64,000 nucleotides of DNA, taken from positions 1,442,564 through 1,506,563 of the forward strand of contig NZ_JQMP01000003.1 in NCBI RefSeq assembly GCF_000744775.1, written 5' to 3'. Shown in pieces: positions 8,231 through 15,675 of this stretch (positions within the stretch are counted from its first letter, which is position 1; each line of letters opens with the position of its first letter). A model generated the notes under the pieces. It did no database searches. It was not told where the DNA came from and was given only the letters and a program-made list of their open reading frames with translations. The stretch is from Thermorudis peleae (GTDB lineage: Bacteria > Chloroflexota > Chloroflexia > Thermomicrobiales > Thermomicrobiaceae). The position numbers were made by a program, and so were the translations under genes.

Positions 8231-9280
8231 ATGAATACGCAACCAACCGCATGGACGTATGCCCAGGCAGGCGTTGATCTCGACGACGTTGCCCAGCTGA
8301 AGCGTCGCATTGCGACGCTTGCCGCGCAAACATTTACTCCTGGCGTCGTTGGCGGCATCGGCCACTTCGGCGGCCTCTTTCGCACGCCGGGGGAAAACAT
8401 GCTTCTTGTGTCAAGCGTCGACAGCGTGGGCACGAAAGTGCTCCTTGCCGCGCTACTCGAGCGGTATGACGGCTTGGGCATTGATATCGTCAATCATTGC
8501 ATCAATGACGTGCTCGCCTGTGGCGCACGCCCACTCTTTTTTCTTGACTACCTTGGGTTAGGAAGGCTTAACCCGGCGGCCGTTGAAGCGATTTTGCGTG
8601 GCATCGCCCATGCTTGTCACGAAGCAGGCTGCGCGCTTATCGGCGGGGAAACGGCACAGCTGCCTGGTCTCTATCGTGACGGTGCATTCGATATTGTGGG
8701 ATGTATTGTCGGTGCTGTGCGGGCCGATCACGTACTCGACGGTTCAGCCGTTCGGGCCGGGGATGTGCTCGTTGGTTTACCGAGCAATGGTCTTCATACC
8801 AACGGCTATTCGCTTGTCCGCGCGGTACTTGGTCTTGATGATGATCCGCAACGGGCTCGCGCGCTTCTTGCTGAACAACCCGCATGGGCTGAAGCTTCGC
8901 TTGGTGAGCTACTGCTTCGTCCCCATCGGTCATATCTGCCGCTTGTCTTACCCTTACTTGACTCTGGGGTCGTCCATGCTCTTGCGCATATTACTGGAGG
9001 AGGTATCTGCGAGAATCTGGCACGCGTGATTCCGCCCGGGCTACAAGCTCGTGTTCGACGCCAATCATGGCCAATACCACCGCTCTTTTCCTTCTTACAG
9101 GAACGTGGCCATATTCCCGATGAAGAAATGGTACGGGTATTCAATCTTGGTATCGGCTATATTCTCGTTGTTGATGCACAGGTCGGCCACGCACTCCCAT
9201 CCCAGCTTGGTGAAGGTTGGGTCATTGGCGAGGTTGTGACGAGTGCACACGATGAACCTCGTGCTGTGCTGGTGGCCTAA
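8231..9280 (+). CDS. purM: Phosphoribosylformylglycinamidine cyclo-ligase
   Basis: AIR synthetase, which closes the imidazole ring of FGAM with ATP in purine synthesis. Signatures are SSVDSVGTK near residue 60, the HCINDVLACGA block, GGETAQLPG and the NGLHTNGYSL loop. About 350 residues is the usual length. ATG 8231 is preferred, with GGAG at 8222-8225; ATG 8216 is possible. It sits between two Roadblock genes, and purH lies 1.8 kb further on, so this is a partial purine cluster interleaved with GTPase genes. Confidence 0.96.
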   Translation: MNTQPTAWTYAQAGVDLDDVAQLKRRIATLAAQTFTPGVVGGIGHFGGLFRTPGENMLLVSSVDSVGTKVLLAALLERYDGLGIDIVNHCINDVLACGARPLFFLDYLGLGRLNPAAVEAILRGIAHACHEAGCALIGGETAQLPGLYRDGAFDIVGCIVGAVRADHVLDGSAVRAGDVLVGLPSNGLHTNGYSLVRAVLGLDDDPQRARALLAEQPAWAEASLGELLLRPHRSYLPLVLPLLDSGVVHALAHITGGGICENLARVIPPGLQARVRRQSWPIPPLFSFLQERGHIPDEEMVRVFNLGIGYILVVDAQVGHALPSQLGEGWVIGEVVTSAHDEPRAVLVA

Positions 9281-9310
9281 AATTCCCCGCAGTGGTATCT
9301 GGGAGCTGAC

Positions 9311-9838
9311 ATGAGCAGGCATGGCACCAAGCGACTTCTCGCACCAGAGACGCTACTCCACGCGCAAGCGCTGCTTGAGCAGTTTCTCCATGACTCGCAG
9401 GCCACACTTGCATTGCTTGTTGATCGGAATGGACGAGTACTCGCGGCCCAGAGTCACGAAGGGACTGAACGGCTTGCGAGTCTTGGCGCATCTGTTGCTG
9501 CTGTGTATGCGGCATTGCAGAGTGTGGCGAGCCTTTTGCATGAGGAGCGGTTCCTTACGCTCCTGCATGAGGGCTTGCATGAGCGCCTCCTTGCTGAAGC
9601 TGTTGGCTCACGCTGGCTTCTCGTTGTCATATTTGGGCAACATGTGCCACTCGGTTTAATGCGTGTGTTGGGTCACCAACTCGCTGAACAATTAACGGTG
9701 CTGCTTGAGCCAAGTACTCCGCCACGTCGCCTTCGCGAGCGACGAATTCGTCGAGCTGCTCAGGATACAGTTGATTTAATCTTTGGCTTCGATGCAACCG
9801 ATACCGAAGCGCAGCCAGGAGCGAACCCATGGCCTTAA
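9311..9838 (+). CDS. Roadblock/LC7-like protein (second copy)
   Basis: 175 residues. The middle (ATLALLVDRNGRVLAA; SRWLLVVIFG) follows the Roadblock/LC7 strand pattern, with a Leu/His-rich helix between and an Arg-rich C-terminal extension. Its last 10 bases overlap the start of the MglA-like GTPase gene, the usual arrangement of a Roadblock regulator with its cognate GTPase. It is more diverged than the copy at 7799-8200. Function by family: a dimeric regulator or GAP-like partner of the GTPase. Confidence 0.75.
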   Translation: MSRHGTKRLLAPETLLHAQALLEQFLHDSQATLALLVDRNGRVLAAQSHEGTERLASLGASVAAVYAALQSVASLLHEERFLTLLHEGLHERLLAEAVGSRWLLVVIFGQHVPLGLMRVLGHQLAEQLTVLLEPSTPPRRLRERRIRRAAQDTVDLIFGFDATDTEAQPGANPWP

Positions 9839-10404
9839 TTAACGTCGCTGCGCGCGAAATTCACGGTAAGATTGTCTATTACGGACCGGGATTATCCGGT
9901 AAGACAACCAACCTGCAATATATTCATGCTCATATTCCGGAGCATACACGAGGGGAACTGCTCTCTGTTGACACTGAGTCGGAGCGGACGTTGTTCTTTG
10001 ACTTTCTGCCTCTCAATCTTGGCACTGTTCACGGATTCACGATTCGTTTTCACTTGTACACTGTTCCTGGACAAGTTCTGTATGAGCGAACGCGTGTGGC
10101 GGTTTTAAATGGTGCTGATGGCGTTGTCTTTGTGGCAGATGCCCAGCGAGATCGGCTTGCGGAGAATATTCAGAGTCTTCGTGAACTTGGGCAGAACCTC
10201 ATCGCTCAAGGCAAGCCTTTTCTCAATTTCCCATTAGTCTTGCAGTATAACAAAATGGACTTACCAACAGCGCTCCCAGTTCCTGTTCTTGATCGCTATC
10301 TTAACCCGATGCGTGCGCCGCGGTTTGAGGCCGTTGCGGTGCGTGGTGTCGGCGTTTTTGAGACCCTACGAGCGATCTGCAAGCTCGTTGTCAAGCGCTT
10401 CTAG
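9829..10404 (+). CDS. MglA-like Ras-family GTPase
   Basis: 191-residue small GTPase of the bacterial MglA group, which acts in polarity and motility in Myxococcus and has unknown roles in Chloroflexota. Walker A is GPGLSGKTTN, the switch II region reads TVPGQVLY (Pro-Gly-Gln), and the guanine-specificity motif is NKMDL. MglA proteins typically have Thr in the PGQ-preceding position, as here. Translationally coupled to the upstream Roadblock gene. It ends 16 bases before a perfect 14-bp inverted repeat. Confidence 0.9.
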   Translation: MALINVAAREIHGKIVYYGPGLSGKTTNLQYIHAHIPEHTRGELLSVDTESERTLFFDFLPLNLGTVHGFTIRFHLYTVPGQVLYERTRVAVLNGADGVVFVADAQRDRLAENIQSLRELGQNLIAQGKPFLNFPLVLQYNKMDLPTALPVPVLDRYLNPMRAPRFEAVAVRGVGVFETLRAICKLVVKRF

Positions 10405-10419
10405 CCCATTCCCAGTAAG

Positions 10420-10452
10420 ATTGCCTCGGCAAGTAGTGCTTGCCGAGGCAAT
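10420..10452. terminator. Perfect 14-bp inverted repeat between MglA-like and HD genes
   Basis: Arms 10420-10433 and 10439-10452 are exact reverse complements (ATTGCCTCGGCAAG) around a 5-base loop. It can be a strong hairpin after the GTPase gene, but no T-run follows and the next gene starts only 27 bases later, so attenuation, RNA processing or a protein-binding site are alternatives. Confidence 0.55.
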
Positions 10453-10478
10453 GCGCGTCGTTCTATCCGGGAGTCTGT

Positions 10479-11120
10479 ATGCGTTTGGCGGAGCGCTTTC
10501 GTGATGACCCCTCCTTAGCACGAGCCCGTGCTGCTGGTGATATCGAGACACCCGATCCACCGCATAGTGAGCACGTGGCCTACCTCAGTTTGCGTCTTTA
10601 TGACCAACTTCGCGAATTCCTGCAGTTACCCTCTGAAGGTCGAGACTTACTTGCAGCGGCAGCGCTGTGGCACGATTGCGGGCAATTTCGTTCATTGCCA
10701 GACCATCACCGGCAAAGCCTCCGGCGAATTCTTGCATTACCGCTGAACGGATTTAGCCGTGAAGAGCAGGCTGTCATTGCGAATATTGCACGGTATCACC
10801 GGGCTGCCCCGCCGTCGATTGAGCACCCGGAATATCGTCGTCTCTCTCCTGCTCAACGACGCGTGGTTGACCAAATGGCAGCGATTCTCCGTATTGCTGA
10901 AGGTTTGGATGCAGGTCATCTCCAGCTTGTGGAGGATGTCGTTGTTGAGCAACAACAGGGATATGTCGTAATCTGGGTCTACGCACCAACGCTGCCCTCG
11001 CTCGAAATCGAGCGCGCCCAAGCTCGTGCTGGCCTCTTCCGCGATGTCTTCAGCTGCGATATCGATGTGCGCTTGGCTCTCCCTGAAACGAAAGGAGCAA
11101 ACACTTCATGCGCGCACTAA
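10479..11120 (+). CDS. HD-domain phosphohydrolase, Ppx/GppA C-terminal-like
   Basis: About 213 residues. An HD domain is visible: His in the PHSEHVAYLSLRLYDQL helix, then LWHDCG, followed by an ANIARYHRAAPP helix and a QMAAILRIAEGLDAGH segment. This resembles the C-terminal HD-like domain of exopolyphosphatase/GppA proteins without the N-terminal actin-like ATPase. Start ATG 10479 has GGGAG 5 bases upstream. It overlaps purH by 13 bases, so the two are co-translated. Substrate unknown; nucleotide or polyphosphate is a guess from the family. Confidence 0.7.
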   Translation: MRLAERFRDDPSLARARAAGDIETPDPPHSEHVAYLSLRLYDQLREFLQLPSEGRDLLAAAALWHDCGQFRSLPDHHRQSLRRILALPLNGFSREEQAVIANIARYHRAAPPSIEHPEYRRLSPAQRRVVDQMAAILRIAEGLDAGHLQLVEDVVVEQQQGYVVIWVYAPTLPSLEIERAQARAGLFRDVFSCDIDVRLALPETKGANTSCAH

Positions 11121-12631
11121 TCTCCGTCGCCGATAAGTCAGCGATTGTCCCGTTTGCGCAAGCATTGCACGAATTAGGCTGGGAGCTCATTTCAACCGGC
11201 GGCACCGCTGCCATACTCGATGCAGCAGGATTACCCGTGACCCCAGTCACCGAGATCACTGGATTCCCAGAAATTCTCGGTGGTCGCGTAAAGACACTCC
11301 ACCCGGCAATTCACGCAGCGATCTTAGCCCGACGTGAACAGGAAGATGACCTCGCCACACTTGCAGCGTACGGGATTACGCCGATCGATCTCGTTGCGGT
11401 GAACCTTTATCCATTTGCTCAAGCCGTGCAGCAGGGCGCCGTACTCGAAGCTGTGCTCGAACAGATCGATATCGGCGGCCCAGCACTTCTGCGCGCAGCA
11501 GCAAAGAATTTCCCATCCGTCTTGCCGGTTGTGGATCCCTCCGACTATCCCATGCTCTTGAGTTTTCTCCGACAGGGAGGCCCCCGAGCAGTCCCCTTTG
11601 CCGTCCGGCGTGGGCTAGCTGCAAAAGCGTTTGCTCATGTTGCATGCTACGATAGCGTGATCGCCCACTATCTCGGTGAAAAGCTTGAAACCTTCCCGCG
11701 CGAACTCCCCATCGGGCTTGCAAAGGTTGAAGAGCTACGCTATGGCGAAAATCCAGGGCAGTCCGCTGCTCTGTATCACCTCTATAGCCCCTCGTATCCA
11801 GTCAGCTCACCGTTTGCTACCCTCCAAGGCAAAGCGTTGTCCTATAACAATGTCCTCGATGCACTTGCAGCCTGGCTTGCAGTTCAGGAGTTTGATGAAC
11901 CGGCCGCCGTTATCGTCAAGCATGCAAACCCCTGTGGGGCTGCAACCGCTTCAACACTGCTCGATGCCTACACGAAAGCCTTTGCTGGTGACCCGATTTC
12001 TGCATTTGGCGGCATTGTGGCCTTGAACCAAGAAGTCGACCACGAAACGGCACAAGCCCTAACCGAACAGTTCTACGAAGTCATTGTCGCCCCGAGTTTT
12101 GCAAGTTCGGCGCACGAGATCCTCAGCAAACGCAGTACACTCCGTCTTCTCCAAGCAACACCACTGCGTCGCCCTAAATTGAGCTTACGAACTATTGGTT
12201 CTACAGTGCTCGTGCAAAAGCCCGATCGTATTGCGGATGATATTACCCAGTGGCACGTCGTCACCAAACGCGCCCCGACAGCAGAGGAATGGCGAAGCCT
12301 CCAATTCGCGTGGCGCGTTGTTCGTCACCTCTGGTCGAATGCGATTGTGCTCGCGCAAGGGACGGCAACGGTCGGACTCTGCGGTGGACAACCCAACAGA
12401 GTTGATGCTGTCCGCTTTGCTGTATGGCGTGCCGGCGAGCGGGCCGCTGGATCGGTACTTGCAAGTGATGGCTTTTTCCCCTTTGCCGATAACATCGAGG
12501 TTGCTGCACAAGCCGGTATCACAGCCGTCGTCCAGCCAGGGGGATCTCGGCGTGACACAGAGGTCATCGAAGCTGCAGACGCAGCAGGCATTGCAATGGT
12601 CTTTACGAACCAGCGCGTATTCCGACACTAA
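11108..12631 (+). CDS. purH: Bifunctional AICAR transformylase/IMP cyclohydrolase
   Basis: Catalyses the last two steps of IMP synthesis. The N-terminal MGS-like IMP cyclohydrolase domain shows STGGTAAIL, GGRVKTLHP and DIGGPALLRAAAKN. The C-terminal transformylase domain shows LRYGENPGQSAALY, VKHANPCGAA, DPISAFGG and the SDGFFPFADNI block. 507 residues is normal. ATG 11108 overlaps the HD gene, with GAAAGGAG upstream. Its stop overlaps the stop of the converging HAS-barrel gene. Confidence 0.97.
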   Translation: MRALISVADKSAIVPFAQALHELGWELISTGGTAAILDAAGLPVTPVTEITGFPEILGGRVKTLHPAIHAAILARREQEDDLATLAAYGITPIDLVAVNLYPFAQAVQQGAVLEAVLEQIDIGGPALLRAAAKNFPSVLPVVDPSDYPMLLSFLRQGGPRAVPFAVRRGLAAKAFAHVACYDSVIAHYLGEKLETFPRELPIGLAKVEELRYGENPGQSAALYHLYSPSYPVSSPFATLQGKALSYNNVLDALAAWLAVQEFDEPAAVIVKHANPCGAATASTLLDAYTKAFAGDPISAFGGIVALNQEVDHETAQALTEQFYEVIVAPSFASSAHEILSKRSTLRLLQATPLRRPKLSLRTIGSTVLVQKPDRIADDITQWHVVTKRAPTAEEWRSLQFAWRVVRHLWSNAIVLAQGTATVGLCGGQPNRVDAVRFAVWRAGERAAGSVLASDGFFPFADNIEVAAQAGITAVVQPGGSRRDTEVIEAADAAGIAMVFTNQRVFRH

Positions 12632-13239
12632 AGCGCATCTGGATCGAGGCTTTCAAGTAACGGAAGAAGGCGATCATAATCCTGCTTAAAGACGCGCGCG
12701 ATCTCACGTGCAGCCTGCTCAAGCCAAACTCGATCACGACCCCGCGCATCAAAGACGTAGCGAATATGCGCGACGAGCAACTGGTCGGTTGGCACTTCAC
12801 CAGTATAGTGCGCAAGGATGCTGAAATATCGCGGACGCGCTGTAAACTGAACGACATCGTCAGACGTAGCAACTTCTACTGAATAGTGAAGCGGAGGTGG
12901 TAAACTCGGCAGCACGTGGTGAATAACTCCATTCGCTTCATAGCCGACAGCAACAGCGTGGAACAACGAACGCAGGATATGCTTCAACTCGGGGTTCTGC
13001 TCGTAGAGCGCTGCGTCACTCAGCCCTTGTCGCCCACGCCGGATAATTCGTCGTCCTGGGTCAATGCTACTCGTTTCCCCGTAGGCAACAACAGCGAAAA
13101 TTCGCTCTCCTTGGACTCCATGCACAAGCACGAGGCTGCCAAGAGGCGGTATGCAATGAAGTTCCTCACACTCCGAGATGAAGCCGATTGTGCTTGTTGA
13201 GACAATTTCTCCCCAACGCTGGCGTTCAGCCTCAGGCAT
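12628..13239 (-). CDS. HAS-barrel domain protein without HerA ATPase
   Basis: About 203 residues. The N-terminal half (GEIVSTSTIGFISEC, PLGSLVLVHG, IFAVVAYGETSS) resembles the HAS beta-barrel found at the N terminus of HerA-type DNA translocases, but the protein ends before any Walker motif would appear. Start ATG 13239 overlaps the end of nurA by 8 bases, so both are made together. NurA normally works with HerA; a barrel-only partner suggests a non-canonical NurA complex or an adaptor for another ATPase. Family assignment is by pattern and needs profile confirmation. Confidence 0.6.
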   Translation of the reverse strand: MPEAERQRWGEIVSTSTIGFISECEELHCIPPLGSLVLVHGVQGERIFAVVAYGETSSIDPGRRIIRRGRQGLSDAALYEQNPELKHILRSLFHAVAVGYEANGVIHHVLPSLPPPLHYSVEVATSDDVVQFTARPRYFSILAHYTGEVPTDQLLVAHIRYVFDARGRDRVWLEQAAREIARVFKQDYDRLLPLLESLDPDAL

Positions 13240-14431
13240 AGCGTCCTCGCTTGCTTCGCTGTTTGGCAGATTCCCGCAAAAGCATCCCGTGTTCTGCAAG
13301 CAATTGTTCAATCATCATCAGCAATGTCTCGCGTTCTTCAGCATGAATTACCGCTTGTTCATGCGCTTCCTGTAGCGCTAGTGGATACCCACGTGCTCGG
13401 TTACACTGATCGACAAGCACGCCATGGACAAAGTCGAGCATCTCCTGGTCAGCAGCAACCCAAGCGGGCACCTCAACGCGAGCAACTTCTGTCCCAGTAT
13501 GGAGATAGAAGAACACGATGCGGTCTTCAGGCGGATAATGATCAAGTACGCGTGATGAGCTTTGGAACACCTGCGATCGTTCGCCGGGCTGAAGAGCAAG
13601 CGCTTTCTCAAAAAGTTCACGATCAGGAATGTCTGGGAGCTGATCACAGGCTGGGCGATGCCCTTCCGTGACGATGCGCGCACGGCAATGGTCACAGTTC
13701 ACTGGTAGGCCATGCAGCGGATAGTCACAGACAGCAACGCGGAGAACGTTATACACGTCACTTGACCCCGGGAAGCTGATGAAACCAGCAACGGGAACAC
13801 GCTTTTCACGAAAGGCAGCGAGTGCCGCAAGAAACGGCTTTAACCCCCACGATACGACGAAATCGGGGAGCCCTTCGAGTCCCCAGAGGATGAGTGTTCC
13901 ATCGAGGACTGCTAGAGTGCCAAGGGATATGTCATTACTGGCCAGCCGAACTGCCGCCTCAAGCTCCGCTACAGCCCGCCGAATCCCAAGCACTGCACCC
14001 GCTACGGGCACCCGACGTGAACGATCGGTGACATAGAGCTCCTCGTCATTCGCACAGAGTTGCGTTTCAACATCAAGAAGAGCCTCACAGATTGCGCCAT
14101 ATTGGAGGATAGCGTAGCCGACGTTCAAGACGTAGTAGCGCAATGGAGTATGCCGATCGGGATGGATCACTGATCCATCGGTTGCAACCACACGATAGGA
14201 ACGTGGTACGGCAGGTGACGGAAAGCGGTCAAAGTAACCAGCGTGTGTCCGCGCTAGTAACCAGGAAGTTCGTGCAGACGCAAGCCGCTGCAGTACCTCG
14301 GCCTCATCAAATACTGCGAGCGCCTGGTGGAGAACGTTCCACCGGGGCCGGGTTGCACCAACATTCGTCTCGACAACCGCACGAAGCGGCGCAGTGATCG
14401 CCGTAAAATCAATCGGCATAGCGTCGGTCAC
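13232..14431 (-). CDS. nurA: NurA-domain nuclease
   Basis: About 399 residues. The ATDGSVIHPDRH block near residue 60 holds the first catalytic Asp of NurA 5'-3' nucleases, and LAVLDGTLILWGL near residue 190 the second. NurA resects DNA ends with the HerA translocase in archaea and some bacteria. A CDHCRARIV segment gives a small Cys pair not typical of all homologues. GTG 14431 overlaps the DUF2342 stop (GTGA); ATG 14419 is an alternative. The partner overlapped downstream carries a HAS barrel but no ATPase. Confidence 0.8.
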   Translation of the reverse strand: MTDAMPIDFTAITAPLRAVVETNVGATRPRWNVLHQALAVFDEAEVLQRLASARTSWLLARTHAGYFDRFPSPAVPRSYRVVATDGSVIHPDRHTPLRYYVLNVGYAILQYGAICEALLDVETQLCANDEELYVTDRSRRVPVAGAVLGIRRAVAELEAAVRLASNDISLGTLAVLDGTLILWGLEGLPDFVVSWGLKPFLAALAAFREKRVPVAGFISFPGSSDVYNVLRVAVCDYPLHGLPVNCDHCRARIVTEGHRPACDQLPDIPDRELFEKALALQPGERSQVFQSSSRVLDHYPPEDRIVFFYLHTGTEVARVEVPAWVAADQEMLDFVHGVLVDQCNRARGYPLALQEAHEQAVIHAEERETLLMMIEQLLAEHGMLLRESAKQRSKRGRYA

Positions 14432-15660
14432 GCAGTCGGCTCACCAACTCTGCCAGTAACACGCCGAGCCCAATCATCAGGGTGGCGCAATTCGTCAAGG
14501 GTCGGGAGCAGCGCCGGTCCTTCCCAGATTCGCCGGAAGACATCCCGTCCATAGCGCTGGATGATCGCGTCAGCAAATTGTTCGCCAAGACGGTACTGCT
14601 CAAGCTTGACATCAAGACCAATAAGGCGAATGAACAGCTGCTCAGCAGGCGTACGCTGTTGCTGGCGCTGCTCAAAGCGGCGAGCAATTTCAGCATAGGA
14701 GGGAATAGTCTCGCGCCCAACAGCATTCATCACATGATTTCCATAGCCTTCGATAACGGCCATGACAGCTTGGACCTGCTGAAAGAGCTCACGCTGTTCA
14801 GTTGACAGCAGCGATTCAATAAACGCTTGGGTATCATCACCACGGCCAAAAAGAAGTGGTACAGCCCGTAGCCCTTGTTGCAGGCGCTTCATGAGTTGCC
14901 CCTCGGCGTACAAGCTTGTCACCAAGCGAACAATTCGATCATTGAGGTAATCGCGAAGCCAAGGGTGTGCCTCAAACTCAAAGGCATGCGTTACTTCATG
15001 CAGAGCAAGCCAAAAACGAAAGTCGACAGGATGGACTCCCAGCTGACGCTCGACCCAGCGCACATTTGGTTCAACGAAGTATAGGCGCCCTGTCGTTATC
15101 GGCTCACGGCCAAGCAACACCAGGTCATACTGTCCGAGGACTCGACGGGCAAGAAAACCTAACATGATACCAACTTCGGTAGTGGCAAGAACTTGGCCAG
15201 CCTGGATCCACGCAAGAGCACCTAACCGTAATGCTGGATGGTCAGGAAGGGAGACAAGCTCTTCAATCGGGCGAAGAAGCGCGGCAAACCCCTCAAGATT
15301 TGCATCGATCCAATCAACACGGTCGAAAGCGTAGACTCGTTCAACTGCAGCAGGAATTGAATCACCGGTATATGAAGCGACAAGCGGAGCAGCACGTTCA
15401 ACCAGCTCACGATAGGCAGCCGTTAAACGCGCACGCTCTTCACCATTTAGCCGCTCACGCGCATTGGCCTGGATCGCGAGCTGGCGAACTCGTTCCCAGT
15501 CGATGAGACGCGGTGTTGTGTATGAGCGTGCAAAATCTCGCGCACGAGCGCCGGCCCACGCGCCGACAGTCATGCCAAGGAGCAGGCCGACCCCAAAGAG
15601 GGTGCGCGTGTTATTCTGATTCCGCGAGAAAGATAGTGGACGCATTGCCGTACGATTCAT
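14428..15660 (-). CDS. Zinc-dependent metalloprotease, DUF2342 family
   Basis: 410 residues. A probable N-terminal membrane anchor lies at about residues 21-38 (TLFGVGLLLGMTVGAWAG), followed by a mostly helical domain with the zincin-type site HEVTHAFEFEAHPWL near residue 240. This matches the DUF2342 group, sometimes listed as F420-biosynthesis-associated in Actinobacteria, although no F420 gene is here. A GGAGG site precedes the start. The gene follows the VanW gene by 15 bases and overlaps nurA, so the four genes from 18,027 to 12,628 form one run. Confidence 0.8.
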   Translation of the reverse strand: MNRTAMRPLSFSRNQNNTRTLFGVGLLLGMTVGAWAGARARDFARSYTTPRLIDWERVRQLAIQANARERLNGEERARLTAAYRELVERAAPLVASYTGDSIPAAVERVYAFDRVDWIDANLEGFAALLRPIEELVSLPDHPALRLGALAWIQAGQVLATTEVGIMLGFLARRVLGQYDLVLLGREPITTGRLYFVEPNVRWVERQLGVHPVDFRFWLALHEVTHAFEFEAHPWLRDYLNDRIVRLVTSLYAEGQLMKRLQQGLRAVPLLFGRGDDTQAFIESLLSTEQRELFQQVQAVMAVIEGYGNHVMNAVGRETIPSYAEIARRFEQRQQQRTPAEQLFIRLIGLDVKLEQYRLGEQFADAIIQRYGRDVFRRIWEGPALLPTLDELRHPDDWARRVTGRVGEPTA

Positions 15661-15675
15661 CCTTTCTTCCTCCGT

